From the NCBI RefSeq assembly GCF_030825785.1, contig NZ_JAPJPG010000006.1, forward strand, positions 1-53,573: 53,573 bases of DNA, in the 5' to 3' direction. Positions 14,959 through 21,764 of the stretch are shown one piece after another. The position numbers were made by a program, and so were the translations under genes. The notes under the pieces were generated by a model. That model made no database searches, was not told the DNA's origin, and saw only the letters and a list, made by a program, of their open reading frames with translations. Origin of the DNA: Anaerococcus sp. Its GTDB lineage: Bacteria; Bacillota; Clostridia; Tissierellales; Peptoniphilaceae. Each line of letters begins with the position of its first letter. Positions within the stretch are counted from its first letter, which is position 1.

Positions 14959-16383
14959 ATGAATAATTATAACGCAATATCAGATGATATTATCCAACAA
15001 ATCAAAGACGCCGTTTCTGGCAAAGTTTATGTTGGAGACGAGGTAAACGAAGACTTCTTCCATGATGAAATGCCAATCTATGGTGAAGGCTACCCAGATT
15101 GTCTTGTCGATGCAACATCTACAGAAGATGTAGCAGCTGTAATGAAGATCTGTAACGAAAACAAAGTTCCTGTTATAGCAAGAGGAGCTGGTACTGGTCT
15201 TACAGGTGCTGGTGTTGCTATTAAAAAAGGTGTAATGATCAACATGCAAACCATGAACAAAATTATTGAATATGATGAAGATAACATGGTAGTTAGAGTA
15301 CAACCTGGTGTTTTACTAAATGATTTGGCTCAAGACTGTCTATCAAAAGGTTACCTATACCCACCTGATCCAGGTGAAAAATTCGCAACTCTAGGCGGAA
15401 ACGTTGCTACAAACGCTGGTGGTATGCGTGCTGTTAAATACGGTACAACAAGAGATTATGTTAGAGCTATGGAAGTTGTTCTTCCTAACGGAGAAATCAC
15501 TAATTTTGGTGCTGTAATTTCTAAATCATCAACAGGTTATTCACTTAAGGATCTTATGATTGGTTCTGAAGGAACACTTGGAATCATAACAGAGTTAACA
15601 CTAAAAATAGTTCCAGCTCCAAAGACAACTATTTCATTAATAGTTCCATTTGAAGACTTAAACAGCTGTATAGCAACTGTCCCAAAACTATTCCAAGCTA
15701 ATCTTAACCCTCAAGCTATCGAATTTATGGAAAGAAAGATAGTTCTTGCTTCTGAAAAATATATCGGAAAGGAAACTTTCCCTAAAAACATCGAAGGTAC
15801 AGATGTGAATGCTTACCTACTTATCACATTCGATGGTGATGATGAAGATGGTATTTACGATACGATGGAAAGAGCTGCAGAAGTTCTTACAGAAAATGGA
15901 GCAATCGACGTATTAGTAGCTGATACTCCAGCACAACTTAAAGAAGCGTGGGCTGCAAGAAGCTCATTCCTTGAAGCAATCGAATCTCAATACGAACTTC
16001 TTGATGAATGTGACGTCGTAGTTCCAATAACAAAAATTGCAGAATATGTAGAATTCGTAAATGAAACTTCTGAAGAATATATGTTCGACGTACAAAGCTT
16101 CGGTCACGCAGGAGACGGAAACTTACACATCTACACCCTTTCTAATGAAAGTGACAAGCTTGACCAATTCAAGGACGAAGTTAATGAATTCATGCTTATA
16201 ATCTACAAGAAAGCATACGACCTCGGTGGTAAACTATCAGGTGAGCACGGAGTAGGATCTGGTAAGCTTAAATATCTAAAGGAATTTGAAGGAAATTTAA
16301 ATACAGGAATAATGAGAGGAATCAAGAAAGTATTCGACCCTAATATGATTCTTAACCCAGATAAAGTTATAGGACTTGAATAA
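14959..16383 (+). CDS. FAD-linked D-2-hydroxyacid dehydrogenase (D-lactate/glycolate, GlcD family)
   Basis: A 474-residue flavoprotein oxidising D-lactate or glycolate to the 2-oxoacid. The PCMH-type FAD domain includes PVIARGAGTGLTGAG, YPPDPGEKFATLGGNVATNAGG and GSEGTLGIITE. The C-terminal cap has SFGHAGDGNLHIY with the metal/substrate His and LSGEHGVGSGK. GGAGG precedes the ATG by seven bases. It leads an operon with lrgA and lrgB. In anaerobes related enzymes pair with an Etf; here the nearest etfBA genes belong to the divergent butyrate operon. Substrate choice between lactate and glycolate cannot be made from sequence. Confidence 0.9.
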   Translation: MNNYNAISDDIIQQIKDAVSGKVYVGDEVNEDFFHDEMPIYGEGYPDCLVDATSTEDVAAVMKICNENKVPVIARGAGTGLTGAGVAIKKGVMINMQTMNKIIEYDEDNMVVRVQPGVLLNDLAQDCLSKGYLYPPDPGEKFATLGGNVATNAGGMRAVKYGTTRDYVRAMEVVLPNGEITNFGAVISKSSTGYSLKDLMIGSEGTLGIITELTLKIVPAPKTTISLIVPFEDLNSCIATVPKLFQANLNPQAIEFMERKIVLASEKYIGKETFPKNIEGTDVNAYLLITFDGDDEDGIYDTMERAAEVLTENGAIDVLVADTPAQLKEAWAARSSFLEAIESQYELLDECDVVVPITKIAEYVEFVNETSEEYMFDVQSFGHAGDGNLHIYTLSNESDKLDQFKDEVNEFMLIIYKKAYDLGGKLSGEHGVGSGKLKYLKEFEGNLNTGIMRGIKKVFDPNMILNPDKVIGLE

Positions 16384-16398
16384 AACTAAGGAGTAGCA

Positions 16399-16746
16399 AT
16401 GAATTATCTAAAAGAATTTGTAATTCTTTGCGTATGTTTATTCCTAGGTGTCATTACGAGACACCTCATAAACTTCCCTATACCTGAGGCTGTATATGGT
16501 ATGATCTACCTCTTTATAGCACTTAACTTTAAAATATTAAAGCCTGAGGACGTACAAGAGACTTCAGATGGTATCTTACACAATCTAGCCTTCCTTTTCG
16601 TTCCAGTTGGCGTTGGTATAATAGCAAATTACGATGTAATCCAAGGTAACATTGCCAAATTGTTAATTATCACAGCCATTGGAACAGCTTTGACAATGGC
16701 CGTAACAGGTATCGTTGTTCAATTACTACAAAGGAGGAAGAAATAA
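16399..16746 (+). CDS. lrgA: CidA/LrgA-family membrane protein
   Basis: A 115-residue integral membrane protein with four predicted transmembrane segments. Typical stretches are FPIPEAVYGMIYLF (in place of the usual PGSxxGM), FLFVPVGVGIIANYDVI and a basic C-terminus. It is 15 bases after the dehydrogenase and overlaps lrgB by one base (TAATG). LrgA was first described as holin-like, but LrgAB pairs in several bacteria take up pyruvate, and the plant fusion PLGG1 carries glycolate/glycerate. The dehydrogenase neighbour supports a hydroxyacid or oxoacid transport role here. Confidence 0.9.
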   Translation: MNYLKEFVILCVCLFLGVITRHLINFPIPEAVYGMIYLFIALNFKILKPEDVQETSDGILHNLAFLFVPVGVGIIANYDVIQGNIAKLLIITAIGTALTMAVTGIVVQLLQRRKK

Positions 16747-17438
16747 TGTTTGATAACTCATATTTCGGTATAATCCTATCATTTGCTGCCTATGAAATAG
16801 GAAAATGGATAAATAGCAAAGTAAAAAAACCACTTGCCAATCCCCTCCTCATAGCAATCCTATTGATAATTGGATTTCTGTCAGTAACTGGCATACCTTA
16901 TGAAAGTTACAAAAAAGGTGGAGATTTCATAGCGTTTTTCATCGCTCCTGCTACTGTTGCAATGATTTTAGACCTATACGCAAACCTTGACTCTTTAAAG
17001 GCTAACCTAGTTCCAATCTTAGTCGGAGTTCTAATAGGTTCTATTTTCTCAATGCTTTTGGCAATAATCTTGTCAAAAGTAGTTGGATTTAATGGACAGA
17101 TGATTACATCACTAGTTCCTCAATCAATCACAACAGCTATAGCCATCTCACTAACAGATGAATACGAAGGTATCGTGGCCCTAACTGCTATGATAGTTGT
17201 GTTTAGAGGTGTAATAGGAGCTGCTATGGCGCCAAGTATTCTAAAAATATGTAAACTAAAAGATCCTGTTGCCCAAGGTGTTGCAATAGGAACAGCAAGC
17301 CACGCTGTCGGTACTAGCCAAGCTAGACAAATAGGTAAGATTCAGGGCGCTATGAGCGGACTTTCAATAGCTGTTGCAGGTATCATAACTGTATTTCTTA
17401 TGCCACTTGCTATGTCTGTTGTAAACTTAATAGCATAA
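16746..17438 (+). CDS. lrgB: LrgB-family membrane protein
   Basis: A 230-residue multi-spanning partner of LrgA. Family signs include SLVPQSITTAIAISLTDEYEG and the GIASHAVGTSQA-like segment (here GTASHAVGTSQARQIG), both conserved across LrgB and plant PLGG1. About six to seven membrane helices are expected. It ends the operon and is followed after four bases by a strong terminator. The role as carrier subunit for a small carboxylate is inferred from family and context. Confidence 0.92.
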   Translation: MFDNSYFGIILSFAAYEIGKWINSKVKKPLANPLLIAILLIIGFLSVTGIPYESYKKGGDFIAFFIAPATVAMILDLYANLDSLKANLVPILVGVLIGSIFSMLLAIILSKVVGFNGQMITSLVPQSITTAIAISLTDEYEGIVALTAMIVVFRGVIGAAMAPSILKICKLKDPVAQGVAIGTASHAVGTSQARQIGKIQGAMSGLSIAVAGIITVFLMPLAMSVVNLIA

Positions 17439-17442
17439 GATA

Positions 17443-17472
17443 AAAACTGTCAGTATATTCTGGCAGTTTTTT
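17443..17472 (+). terminator. Terminator after lrgB
   Basis: AAAACTGTCAG, six-base loop, CTGGCAGTTTT: an 11-bp stem with one G-U pair followed by TT. It ends the dehydrogenase-lrgAB operon. Confidence 0.9.
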
Positions 17473-17501
17473 ATGTATAATATTTTCTTTTATGATATAA
17501 T
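17473..17501 (+). promoter_or_regulatory. Extended -10 promoter of the merR-type gene
   Basis: TATAAT (17496-17501) with TG one base upstream forms an extended -10; the -35 position (17473-17478, ATGTAT) is poor. It sits directly after the lrgB terminator. Confidence 0.5.
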
Positions 17502-17545
17502 ATCTGTAATTCATAAAATAAAATTGGCAAAAGGAGGTGGCCTTA

Positions 17546-18418
17546 GTGCAAGATCACTATACTATCGGTAAAGTCTCAAAAATGAGCAATATTCCCAAAG
17601 AGACCTTGAGATATTACGATAAAATAGGACTATTTTGCCCTGATTACAGAGATAATGAAACAGGCTACAGATATTACAGCAAAGAAAGTCTTAAGACTCT
17701 TCTCATCCTAAGACGACTTAGAAATCTAGGTTTTTCTATAGAGGCCCTCAAAAATAGTTTGGACGTAAACTCTCTAGACAATCTGGAAAGTTTGATTTAC
17801 GAAAAATCTTTAGAATATGAAAAACAAATACAAATACTTCAGGCTAGAAAGGTTGCCTGTGATATTGCTATCAAAAGATTTGCCAGGGCCAAGAAGGCTA
17901 CAGACTACATAATTAAGGAAGGAATAGATCCAATAGACTTTCCAGTTAAGATCGACTACATAGAAGAAAACCCAGTGGTATTTTCAAGAAAAATTATGAA
18001 AAATTACGTTCATCCAGATATTACTCTTGCAAGATGGATCGATATATACGAAAAATGCACAGAAAATGGCCTAGAAATGATGGGGTCAATTCTTATAATC
18101 TTTCACGGAAGGCCCTTCGATCAATTTCTAGAAAAAAACTCTGACGTAGAATTTGCTATGCAGGTAACAAAAATCGAGGCTGGTAGACTTAATAAAAGAG
18201 TAACGAGATTTTGGGGAGGATTCGAAGCTGTAACTTCCTATTATGTGGGAGATTACAAAAATATTAGACAAAAACATAAGAAAATGCTAACTCGGATTAA
18301 TGACCATGGTTACAAGGTCACAGGTCCTATAACAGAGGAGTTTCTCATCTCTCCCCTAGATGTCGACGATCCATCTAAGCATGTGACAAAAATAATTATC
18401 CCTATCGAAAAAAGATAA
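17546..18418 (+). CDS. MerR-family regulator with GyrI-like effector domain
   Basis: A 290-residue regulator. The N-terminal MerR helix-turn-helix is YTIGKVSKMSNIPKETLRYY followed by DKIGL and the second winged helix RYYSKESLKTLLILRRLRNLGFS. A coiled-coil dimer helix spans about residues 80-120. The C-terminal 150 residues match the BmrR/GyrI-like ligand-binding fold, with VTKIEAGRLNKRVTRFWGG and a terminal strand HVTKIIIPI. GTG at 17546 is chosen because AAGGAGG lies eight bases upstream; an earlier in-frame GTG overlaps that site. It probably senses a small amphipathic compound. No transporter lies beside it, so the target is unknown. Confidence 0.85.
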   Translation: MQDHYTIGKVSKMSNIPKETLRYYDKIGLFCPDYRDNETGYRYYSKESLKTLLILRRLRNLGFSIEALKNSLDVNSLDNLESLIYEKSLEYEKQIQILQARKVACDIAIKRFARAKKATDYIIKEGIDPIDFPVKIDYIEENPVVFSRKIMKNYVHPDITLARWIDIYEKCTENGLEMMGSILIIFHGRPFDQFLEKNSDVEFAMQVTKIEAGRLNKRVTRFWGGFEAVTSYYVGDYKNIRQKHKKMLTRINDHGYKVTGPITEEFLISPLDVDDPSKHVTKIIIPIEKR

Positions 18419-18502
18419 GCAAGATAATATAAAAGAATTTAAAAACTTTATATCTTATTCGAGATTTAAATAATACATAAAATAAAGAAAATTGTCAAAA
18501 GT

Positions 18503-18530
18503 AAAAGCGGACCCTAAAATCCGCTTTTTT
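18503..18530. terminator. Bidirectional terminator between merR-type gene and superoxide reductase
   Basis: AAAAGCGGA, loop CCCTAAAA, TCCGCTTTT with two further T. The stem is flanked by A and T runs, so it can stop transcription from both convergent genes. Confidence 0.9.
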
Positions 18531-18537
18531 CTATCTA

Positions 18538-18900
18538 TTAGTCAAGTTCTAGTGAGTTTTCCCATAGACCGTGGATGTTACAATAGCTTAGTGCGTAGAA
18601 AGTACCTTTCTTTTCTGTTTTGATTACGCCTGATGCACATGGTTCAGAAAAGATTTCATCTTCGCCGTGAGCTGAGTATTGGTATGATCCAACCTCTACT
18701 GGGAATTTGCCATCTTCGGCCTTGAAGAATACTTTAATCCAAGCGATGTGGTGTTCAAGTGTGTTAGGATGTTCAATTTCCTTACCAACTCTTGCGTTAA
18801 CTCTTATTTTACCATCTTCAAGTCTTTCAACTTCTAGTTCTGGTACGTGTTTTTCAGCTTTCCAATCACCTGATTGTACAGTTTCAGTTAATTTTGTCAT
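18538..18900 (-). CDS. Superoxide reductase (neelaredoxin type)
   Basis: A 120-residue class II superoxide reductase with a single Fe(His)4Cys site and no N-terminal desulforedoxin domain. Ligands are all visible: His18 in EKHVPEL (the preceding Glu-Lys is the conserved catalytic pair), His44 and His50 in HPNTLEHHIAWI, Cys107 and His110 in YCNIHGLW. It reduces superoxide to peroxide without making oxygen, which suits a strict anaerobe. It is monocistronic with GGAGG before the ATG and a perfect palindrome over the ribosome site region. Confidence 0.95.
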   Translation of the reverse strand: MTKLTETVQSGDWKAEKHVPELEVERLEDGKIRVNARVGKEIEHPNTLEHHIAWIKVFFKAEDGKFPVEVGSYQYSAHGEDEIFSEPCASGVIKTEKKGTFYALSYCNIHGLWENSLELD

Positions 18901-18911
18901 ATTTTTACCTC

Positions 18912-18925
18912 CATATGATCATATG
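18912..18925. promoter_or_regulatory. Perfect palindrome at the superoxide reductase ribosome site
   Basis: CATATGATCATATG is a perfect 14-base palindrome whose edge abuts the GGAGG (18908-18912 on the opposite strand). It could be a repressor operator or, as RNA, a small stem beside the ribosome site. Confidence 0.5.
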
Positions 18926-18976
18926 TTGTCTACATAATAACTTATACCCAATATTTTAAAAAATATAGCCTATAAA

Positions 18977-20263
18977 TCAAAGTTCTTCGAATTTTTTACT
19001 AACTTGCTCTCCAGTTTCCATGTCCTTTATGGAGTATTCTCTCTTACTCATCTCTTCTTCACCTAAGATAATTACTCGTCTTATTCCACACTTATCCGCA
19101 TAGTTCATCTTCTTCTTAAACTTCACGCTTTCAAGGTAGATATCTACACTTTCCCCAGAATCTCTTAGTTTGTTTAGGATTTCTATACCATATTCATTTA
19201 TAGACTCATCCATTGGAATTATAAGAATATCTGTCAAGCTCTTTATCATCTCATCAATTAGACCGAGTTCTTGAAGTTGGTAGAATAGTCTTGTAAGTCC
19301 GATTGACATACCTACTCCTGGTAGTTTTTGCTTGGAGAAATTGCTTGCAAGATCCTCATATCTTCCACCTGAGCAGACAGAACCAATCTTTTCATATCCA
19401 TTTATAAAGGTCTCATAGACTGTAGATGTGTAATAATCGAGCCCTCTTGTTATGGCAAGGTCGATTTTAATGTTGTCATCAGGTATGCCTAGATCAACCA
19501 TGTACCTATAGACCTTATTTAACTCATCTACTCCCTCAAGGAAAAGCTCATCACCAGAAAAATCAAAGAGCTTATATAAAAGCTTTTCATTAGAATCTTC
19601 GTTTTCTATAAATTCTACGATTGTCCTAGCTTTTTTCTCATCTGTTAGTTTAACAAGTTCTTCAAATGTATTTTCTATGCCTATCTTGTCTTTTTTATCA
19701 ATTGTCCTTAGGACGTCGGTAGTATCCTCTATTCCTAAACTTTTAAAAAAACCATTTAGAAGTTTCCTATTATTTATCTTAAAGGTTATTTGAGGAAAAT
19801 CTAGCTTTTCAAATATCTCATAAATTACCCTTGGTAGGAGGGCGTCATTGTAAATCGAAAGACTGTTATGGCCAATAATATCTATATCAGCCTGGTAGAA
19901 TTCCCTATATCTTCCCTTTTGATTTCTCTCACCCCTGTAGACTTTTCCTATGTGATAGCGTTTGAAAGGGAAATTTAGATCTTGAAAGTGCTCTGATACG
20001 TAGCGTGCTAGAGGAACAGTTAGATCAAATCTCAAACTCATATCCTTAGAATCAGAGGCAATCTCATAGATTTGTTTTTCAGTTTCTCCGCCTCCCTTAG
20101 CGAAGAGTATCTCATTTTTCTCAATAACTGGCGTATCGATTGGCATAAATTGATATTTCTTGTAGGTTTCTTCGACTATGTTTTTAATATTATCAAAAAC
20201 TAATTGCTCCTTAGGTAAAAGTTCCATTACCCCCGCAATTGTAGATGGTTTTACAATGTTCAT
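18977..20263 (-). CDS. hisS: Histidine--tRNA ligase
   Basis: A 428-residue class II synthetase. Motif 2 is YRGERNQKGRYREFYQADIDIIG; the histidine-specific motifs are GLDYYTSTVYE (usual GLDYYTGTVFE, so Gly to Ser) and SVCSGGRYEDL; motif 3 is LPGVGMSIGLTRL. The C-terminal anticodon-binding domain begins near LTDILIIPMDE. The N-terminus, KPSTIAGVMELLPKEQ, differs from the common PRGTxD pattern and resembles the variant seen in some Firmicutes. It could be confused with HisZ, but motif conservation and the anticodon domain favour a true synthetase. No T-box was seen in the 70-base gap upstream. Confidence 0.93.
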   Translation of the reverse strand: MNIVKPSTIAGVMELLPKEQLVFDNIKNIVEETYKKYQFMPIDTPVIEKNEILFAKGGGETEKQIYEIASDSKDMSLRFDLTVPLARYVSEHFQDLNFPFKRYHIGKVYRGERNQKGRYREFYQADIDIIGHNSLSIYNDALLPRVIYEIFEKLDFPQITFKINNRKLLNGFFKSLGIEDTTDVLRTIDKKDKIGIENTFEELVKLTDEKKARTIVEFIENEDSNEKLLYKLFDFSGDELFLEGVDELNKVYRYMVDLGIPDDNIKIDLAITRGLDYYTSTVYETFINGYEKIGSVCSGGRYEDLASNFSKQKLPGVGMSIGLTRLFYQLQELGLIDEMIKSLTDILIIPMDESINEYGIEILNKLRDSGESVDIYLESVKFKKKMNYADKCGIRRVIILGEEEMSKREYSIKDMETGEQVSKKFEEL

Positions 20264-20333
20264 ACTATCCTCTCTTTTTTCTTTACTATAATAAATTATA
20301 CGATTTTTTCCAAAAGAAAAAAGCCTAGACAGC

Positions 20334-21008
20334 CTATATACAAATCAAAGACCCCAGGTCAGTAAGGTCTGTCTTTGGATAAATAATTTCTATATTTTCC
20401 CTATCGCAAGCTTTTTTGATTCTCTTAAAGGACTTTTGTCTTGATATGTCTCCAGTAAAAACTAATTTCTCATCTATAATACCGCAAGTTCCTCCAATAA
20501 AGCCTTGGCCAAAACCATCAAGCTCGATTTTATCATTTTCTAGTAAGATAATATTTACTTTGTCCTTAAGGGCCTTATAAATCCCGTAATCGCTTGTAAG
20601 TAGACTTTCTCTAAGAGGAATAATAGAACATCTACTATAGCCTTGCTTTACAAAAAGATGTTTATAATTCCTCCCTTTAAGGCTTCTCTCGATGTTTTCC
20701 TCAGTAAAGTCATTGTGGATATAAAAATCCTTGAAAGTCAAGAGGTTATAGATACAATCTTTAGGATATTTCTTAAAAACAGATGATCCCTTTATAAGAT
20801 TTTTAGAAGAGAGCTTCACTTTATAATATGGAAAGACCTCCTCGGCTACTACTATATTATCACTATCTATGGCGAAAATAGAAAGATCAGGATGATCAGC
20901 AATCCTCCTATCGAGGTTTGGATTATCTATAGTCTCTATAAAATCTATATTTTGATCAGTTAAGAATTTCTTAAACTCTAAACTTGCCTTATTACTTAAA
21001 ATTAACAT
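20334..21008 (-). CDS. Protein of unknown function, probably GME-fold (DUF6873-like)
   Basis: A 224-residue soluble protein. Short repeats of strand and helix and the C-terminal GFGQGFIGGTCGI segment recall the guanidine-modifying-enzyme fold of amidinotransferase and deiminase relatives found in Firmicutes; this assignment is by pattern and is tentative. QGYSRCSIIPL and FIGGTCG each carry one Cys that could be the nucleophile. The ATG has AGGAG, but that ribosome site begins only a few bases after the terminator of the tRNA-Gly-Cys unit, so the gene may depend on read-through. It precedes hisS by 70 bases. Confidence 0.6.
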   Translation of the reverse strand: MLILSNKASLEFKKFLTDQNIDFIETIDNPNLDRRIADHPDLSIFAIDSDNIVVAEEVFPYYKVKLSSKNLIKGSSVFKKYPKDCIYNLLTFKDFYIHNDFTEENIERSLKGRNYKHLFVKQGYSRCSIIPLRESLLTSDYGIYKALKDKVNIILLENDKIELDGFGQGFIGGTCGIIDEKLVFTGDISRQKSFKRIKKACDRENIEIIYPKTDLTDLGSLICI

Positions 21009-21021
21009 AAATACTCCTAAT

Positions 21022-21044
21022 AAAAAAAGCTCTCCGAAGAGAGC
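21022..21044 (-). terminator. Terminator of the tRNA-Gly-tRNA-Cys unit
   Basis: The minus strand reads GCTCTC, loop TTCG, GAGAGC and seven T. The very stable UUCG tetraloop and long U run make it a strong intrinsic terminator, four bases after the tRNA-Cys CCA end. Confidence 0.93.
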
Positions 21045-21048
21045 GATT

Positions 21049-21122
21049 TGGAGGCGCCACTCAGATTTGAACTGAGGGTAAAGGTGTTGCAGACCTCTGC
21101 CTTACCACTTGGCTATGGCGCC
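21049..21122 (-). tRNA. tRNA-Cys (anticodon GCA)
   Basis: A complete cloverleaf with encoded CCA. The acceptor stem GGCGCCA pairs with TGGCGCC; the anticodon loop is CTGCAAC with GCA; the T-arm has GTTCAAATC. It is second in a Gly-Cys pair separated by eight bases. Confidence 0.97.
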
Positions 21123-21130
21123 AAAAACAA

Positions 21131-21205
21131 TGGAGCGGATGACGAGATTCGAACTCGCGACCCTCGCCTTGGCAAGGCGATGCTCTACCACTGAGCCACA
21201 TCCGC
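21131..21205 (-). tRNA. tRNA-Gly (anticodon GCC)
   Basis: A complete cloverleaf with encoded CCA. Acceptor GCGGATG pairs with CATCCGC; the anticodon stem TCGCC/GGCGA encloses loop TTGCCAA with GCC; the T-loop is GTTCGAATC. Confidence 0.97.
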
Positions 21206-21214
21206 ACATCTATT

Positions 21215-21242
21215 ATTATATATCATAATTTGGATTTGTAAA
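21215..21242 (-). promoter_or_regulatory. Promoter of tRNA-Gly-tRNA-Cys
   Basis: TTTACA (21237-21242), 16 bases and TATAAT (21215-21220) on the minus strand put the start a few bases before the tRNA-Gly 5' end. The pair therefore need not depend on the tRNA-Phe promoter. Confidence 0.7.
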
Positions 21243-21387
21243 GTTTTTATTATATTTTATTTAATTTTAAAATATTAAATAGCTAAGAAACCAATATATC
21301 AATGCTTAGAGATCTCTCGAATTCGCATAAGATAAGGAATTGTTTATAATACTCTTATACTTATAATAGTAAGGTGAACTTCCTCCT

Positions 21388-21517
21388 TGGCCAGACGGGC
21401 CTTCTGCTACGCAGAACCACTCCGTGGTGGATCCTCTACTGGCCAGACAGGATTTCTATTCTCGGGCTTCGCCCTGCGACCATTTCATGGAGACTCCTCT
21501 ATAAGCCGGAGGGGCTT
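21388..21517. repeat. GC-rich island of direct repeats and small hairpins between tRNA genes
   Basis: The 316-base gap between tRNA-Gly and tRNA-Phe has an AT-rich half and this GC-rich half. TGGCCAGAC occurs at 21388 and 21440, and TCCTCTA at 21432 and 21495, outlining two imperfect units of about 52 and 63 bases. Inside are compact palindromes: TTCTGC-TAC-GCAGAA (21402-21416), CCAC-TCC-GTGG (21417-21427), GGGC-TTC-GCCC (21464-21474), CCAT-TTC-ATGG (21480-21490) and AAGCC-GGAGG-GGCTT (21503-21517). On the minus strand the three-base loops read GTA, GGA, GAA and GAA. No protein-coding value is evident. Confidence 0.75.
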
Positions 21518-21521
21518 GTTC

Positions 21522-21597
21522 TGGTGCCCAGAGGCGGAATCGAACCACCGACACGGGGATTTTCAGTCCCCTGCTCTACCGACTGAGCTATCTGGGC
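21522..21597 (-). tRNA. tRNA-Phe (anticodon GAA)
   Basis: A complete cloverleaf with encoded CCA. Acceptor GCCCAGA pairs with TCTGGGC; anticodon stem GGGGA/TCCCC with loop CTGAAAA and anticodon GAA; T-loop GTTCGATTC. This is the ligand expected for the pheS T-box at the left of the window. Confidence 0.97.
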
Positions 21598-21617
21598 TTA
21601 TTAGTTAATACCTATAT

Positions 21618-21646
21618 ATGATAACATAGGATTTTGGCTTTGTCAA
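21618..21646 (-). promoter_or_regulatory. Promoter of tRNA-Phe
   Basis: TTGACA (21641-21646), 17 bases and TATCAT (21618-21623) on the minus strand, ending about 20 bases before the tRNA 5' end. Confidence 0.75.
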
Positions 21647-21711
21647 ATGTTTTCATTGCCCTTAGGATTTTCTTTAATTTATCAAGCTTTTATCTATGTC
21701 ATTCTATGTAA

Positions 21712-21741
21712 AAATAGACGGAATTTTTCATCCGCCTATTT
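21712..21741 (-). terminator. Terminator of the marR-ABC exporter operon
   Basis: The minus strand reads AAATAGGCGGA, an eight-base loop and TCCGTCTATTT with further T. It lies 24 bases after the stop of the second ABC gene. Confidence 0.85.
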
Positions 21742-21764
21742 CATCTTTTATCTTCAACTGTTTC

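Noticed and set aside
16399..17438. LrgAB read as a holin/antiholin lysis system
   Set aside because: The co-transcribed hydroxyacid dehydrogenase and the transport role of related LrgAB/PLGG1 proteins make carboxylate transport more likely.
18977..20263. HisS considered as the regulatory paralogue HisZ
   Set aside because: All class II motifs, the histidine-specific motifs and the anticodon-binding domain are present, and no his biosynthesis genes are nearby.
21374..21608. Two overlapping plus-strand frames of about 70 codons, one ending in GGIEPPTRGFSVPC-like sequence
   Set aside because: They read antisense through tRNA-Phe and the hairpin island. Peptides of this style are known translations of tRNA genes, not proteins.
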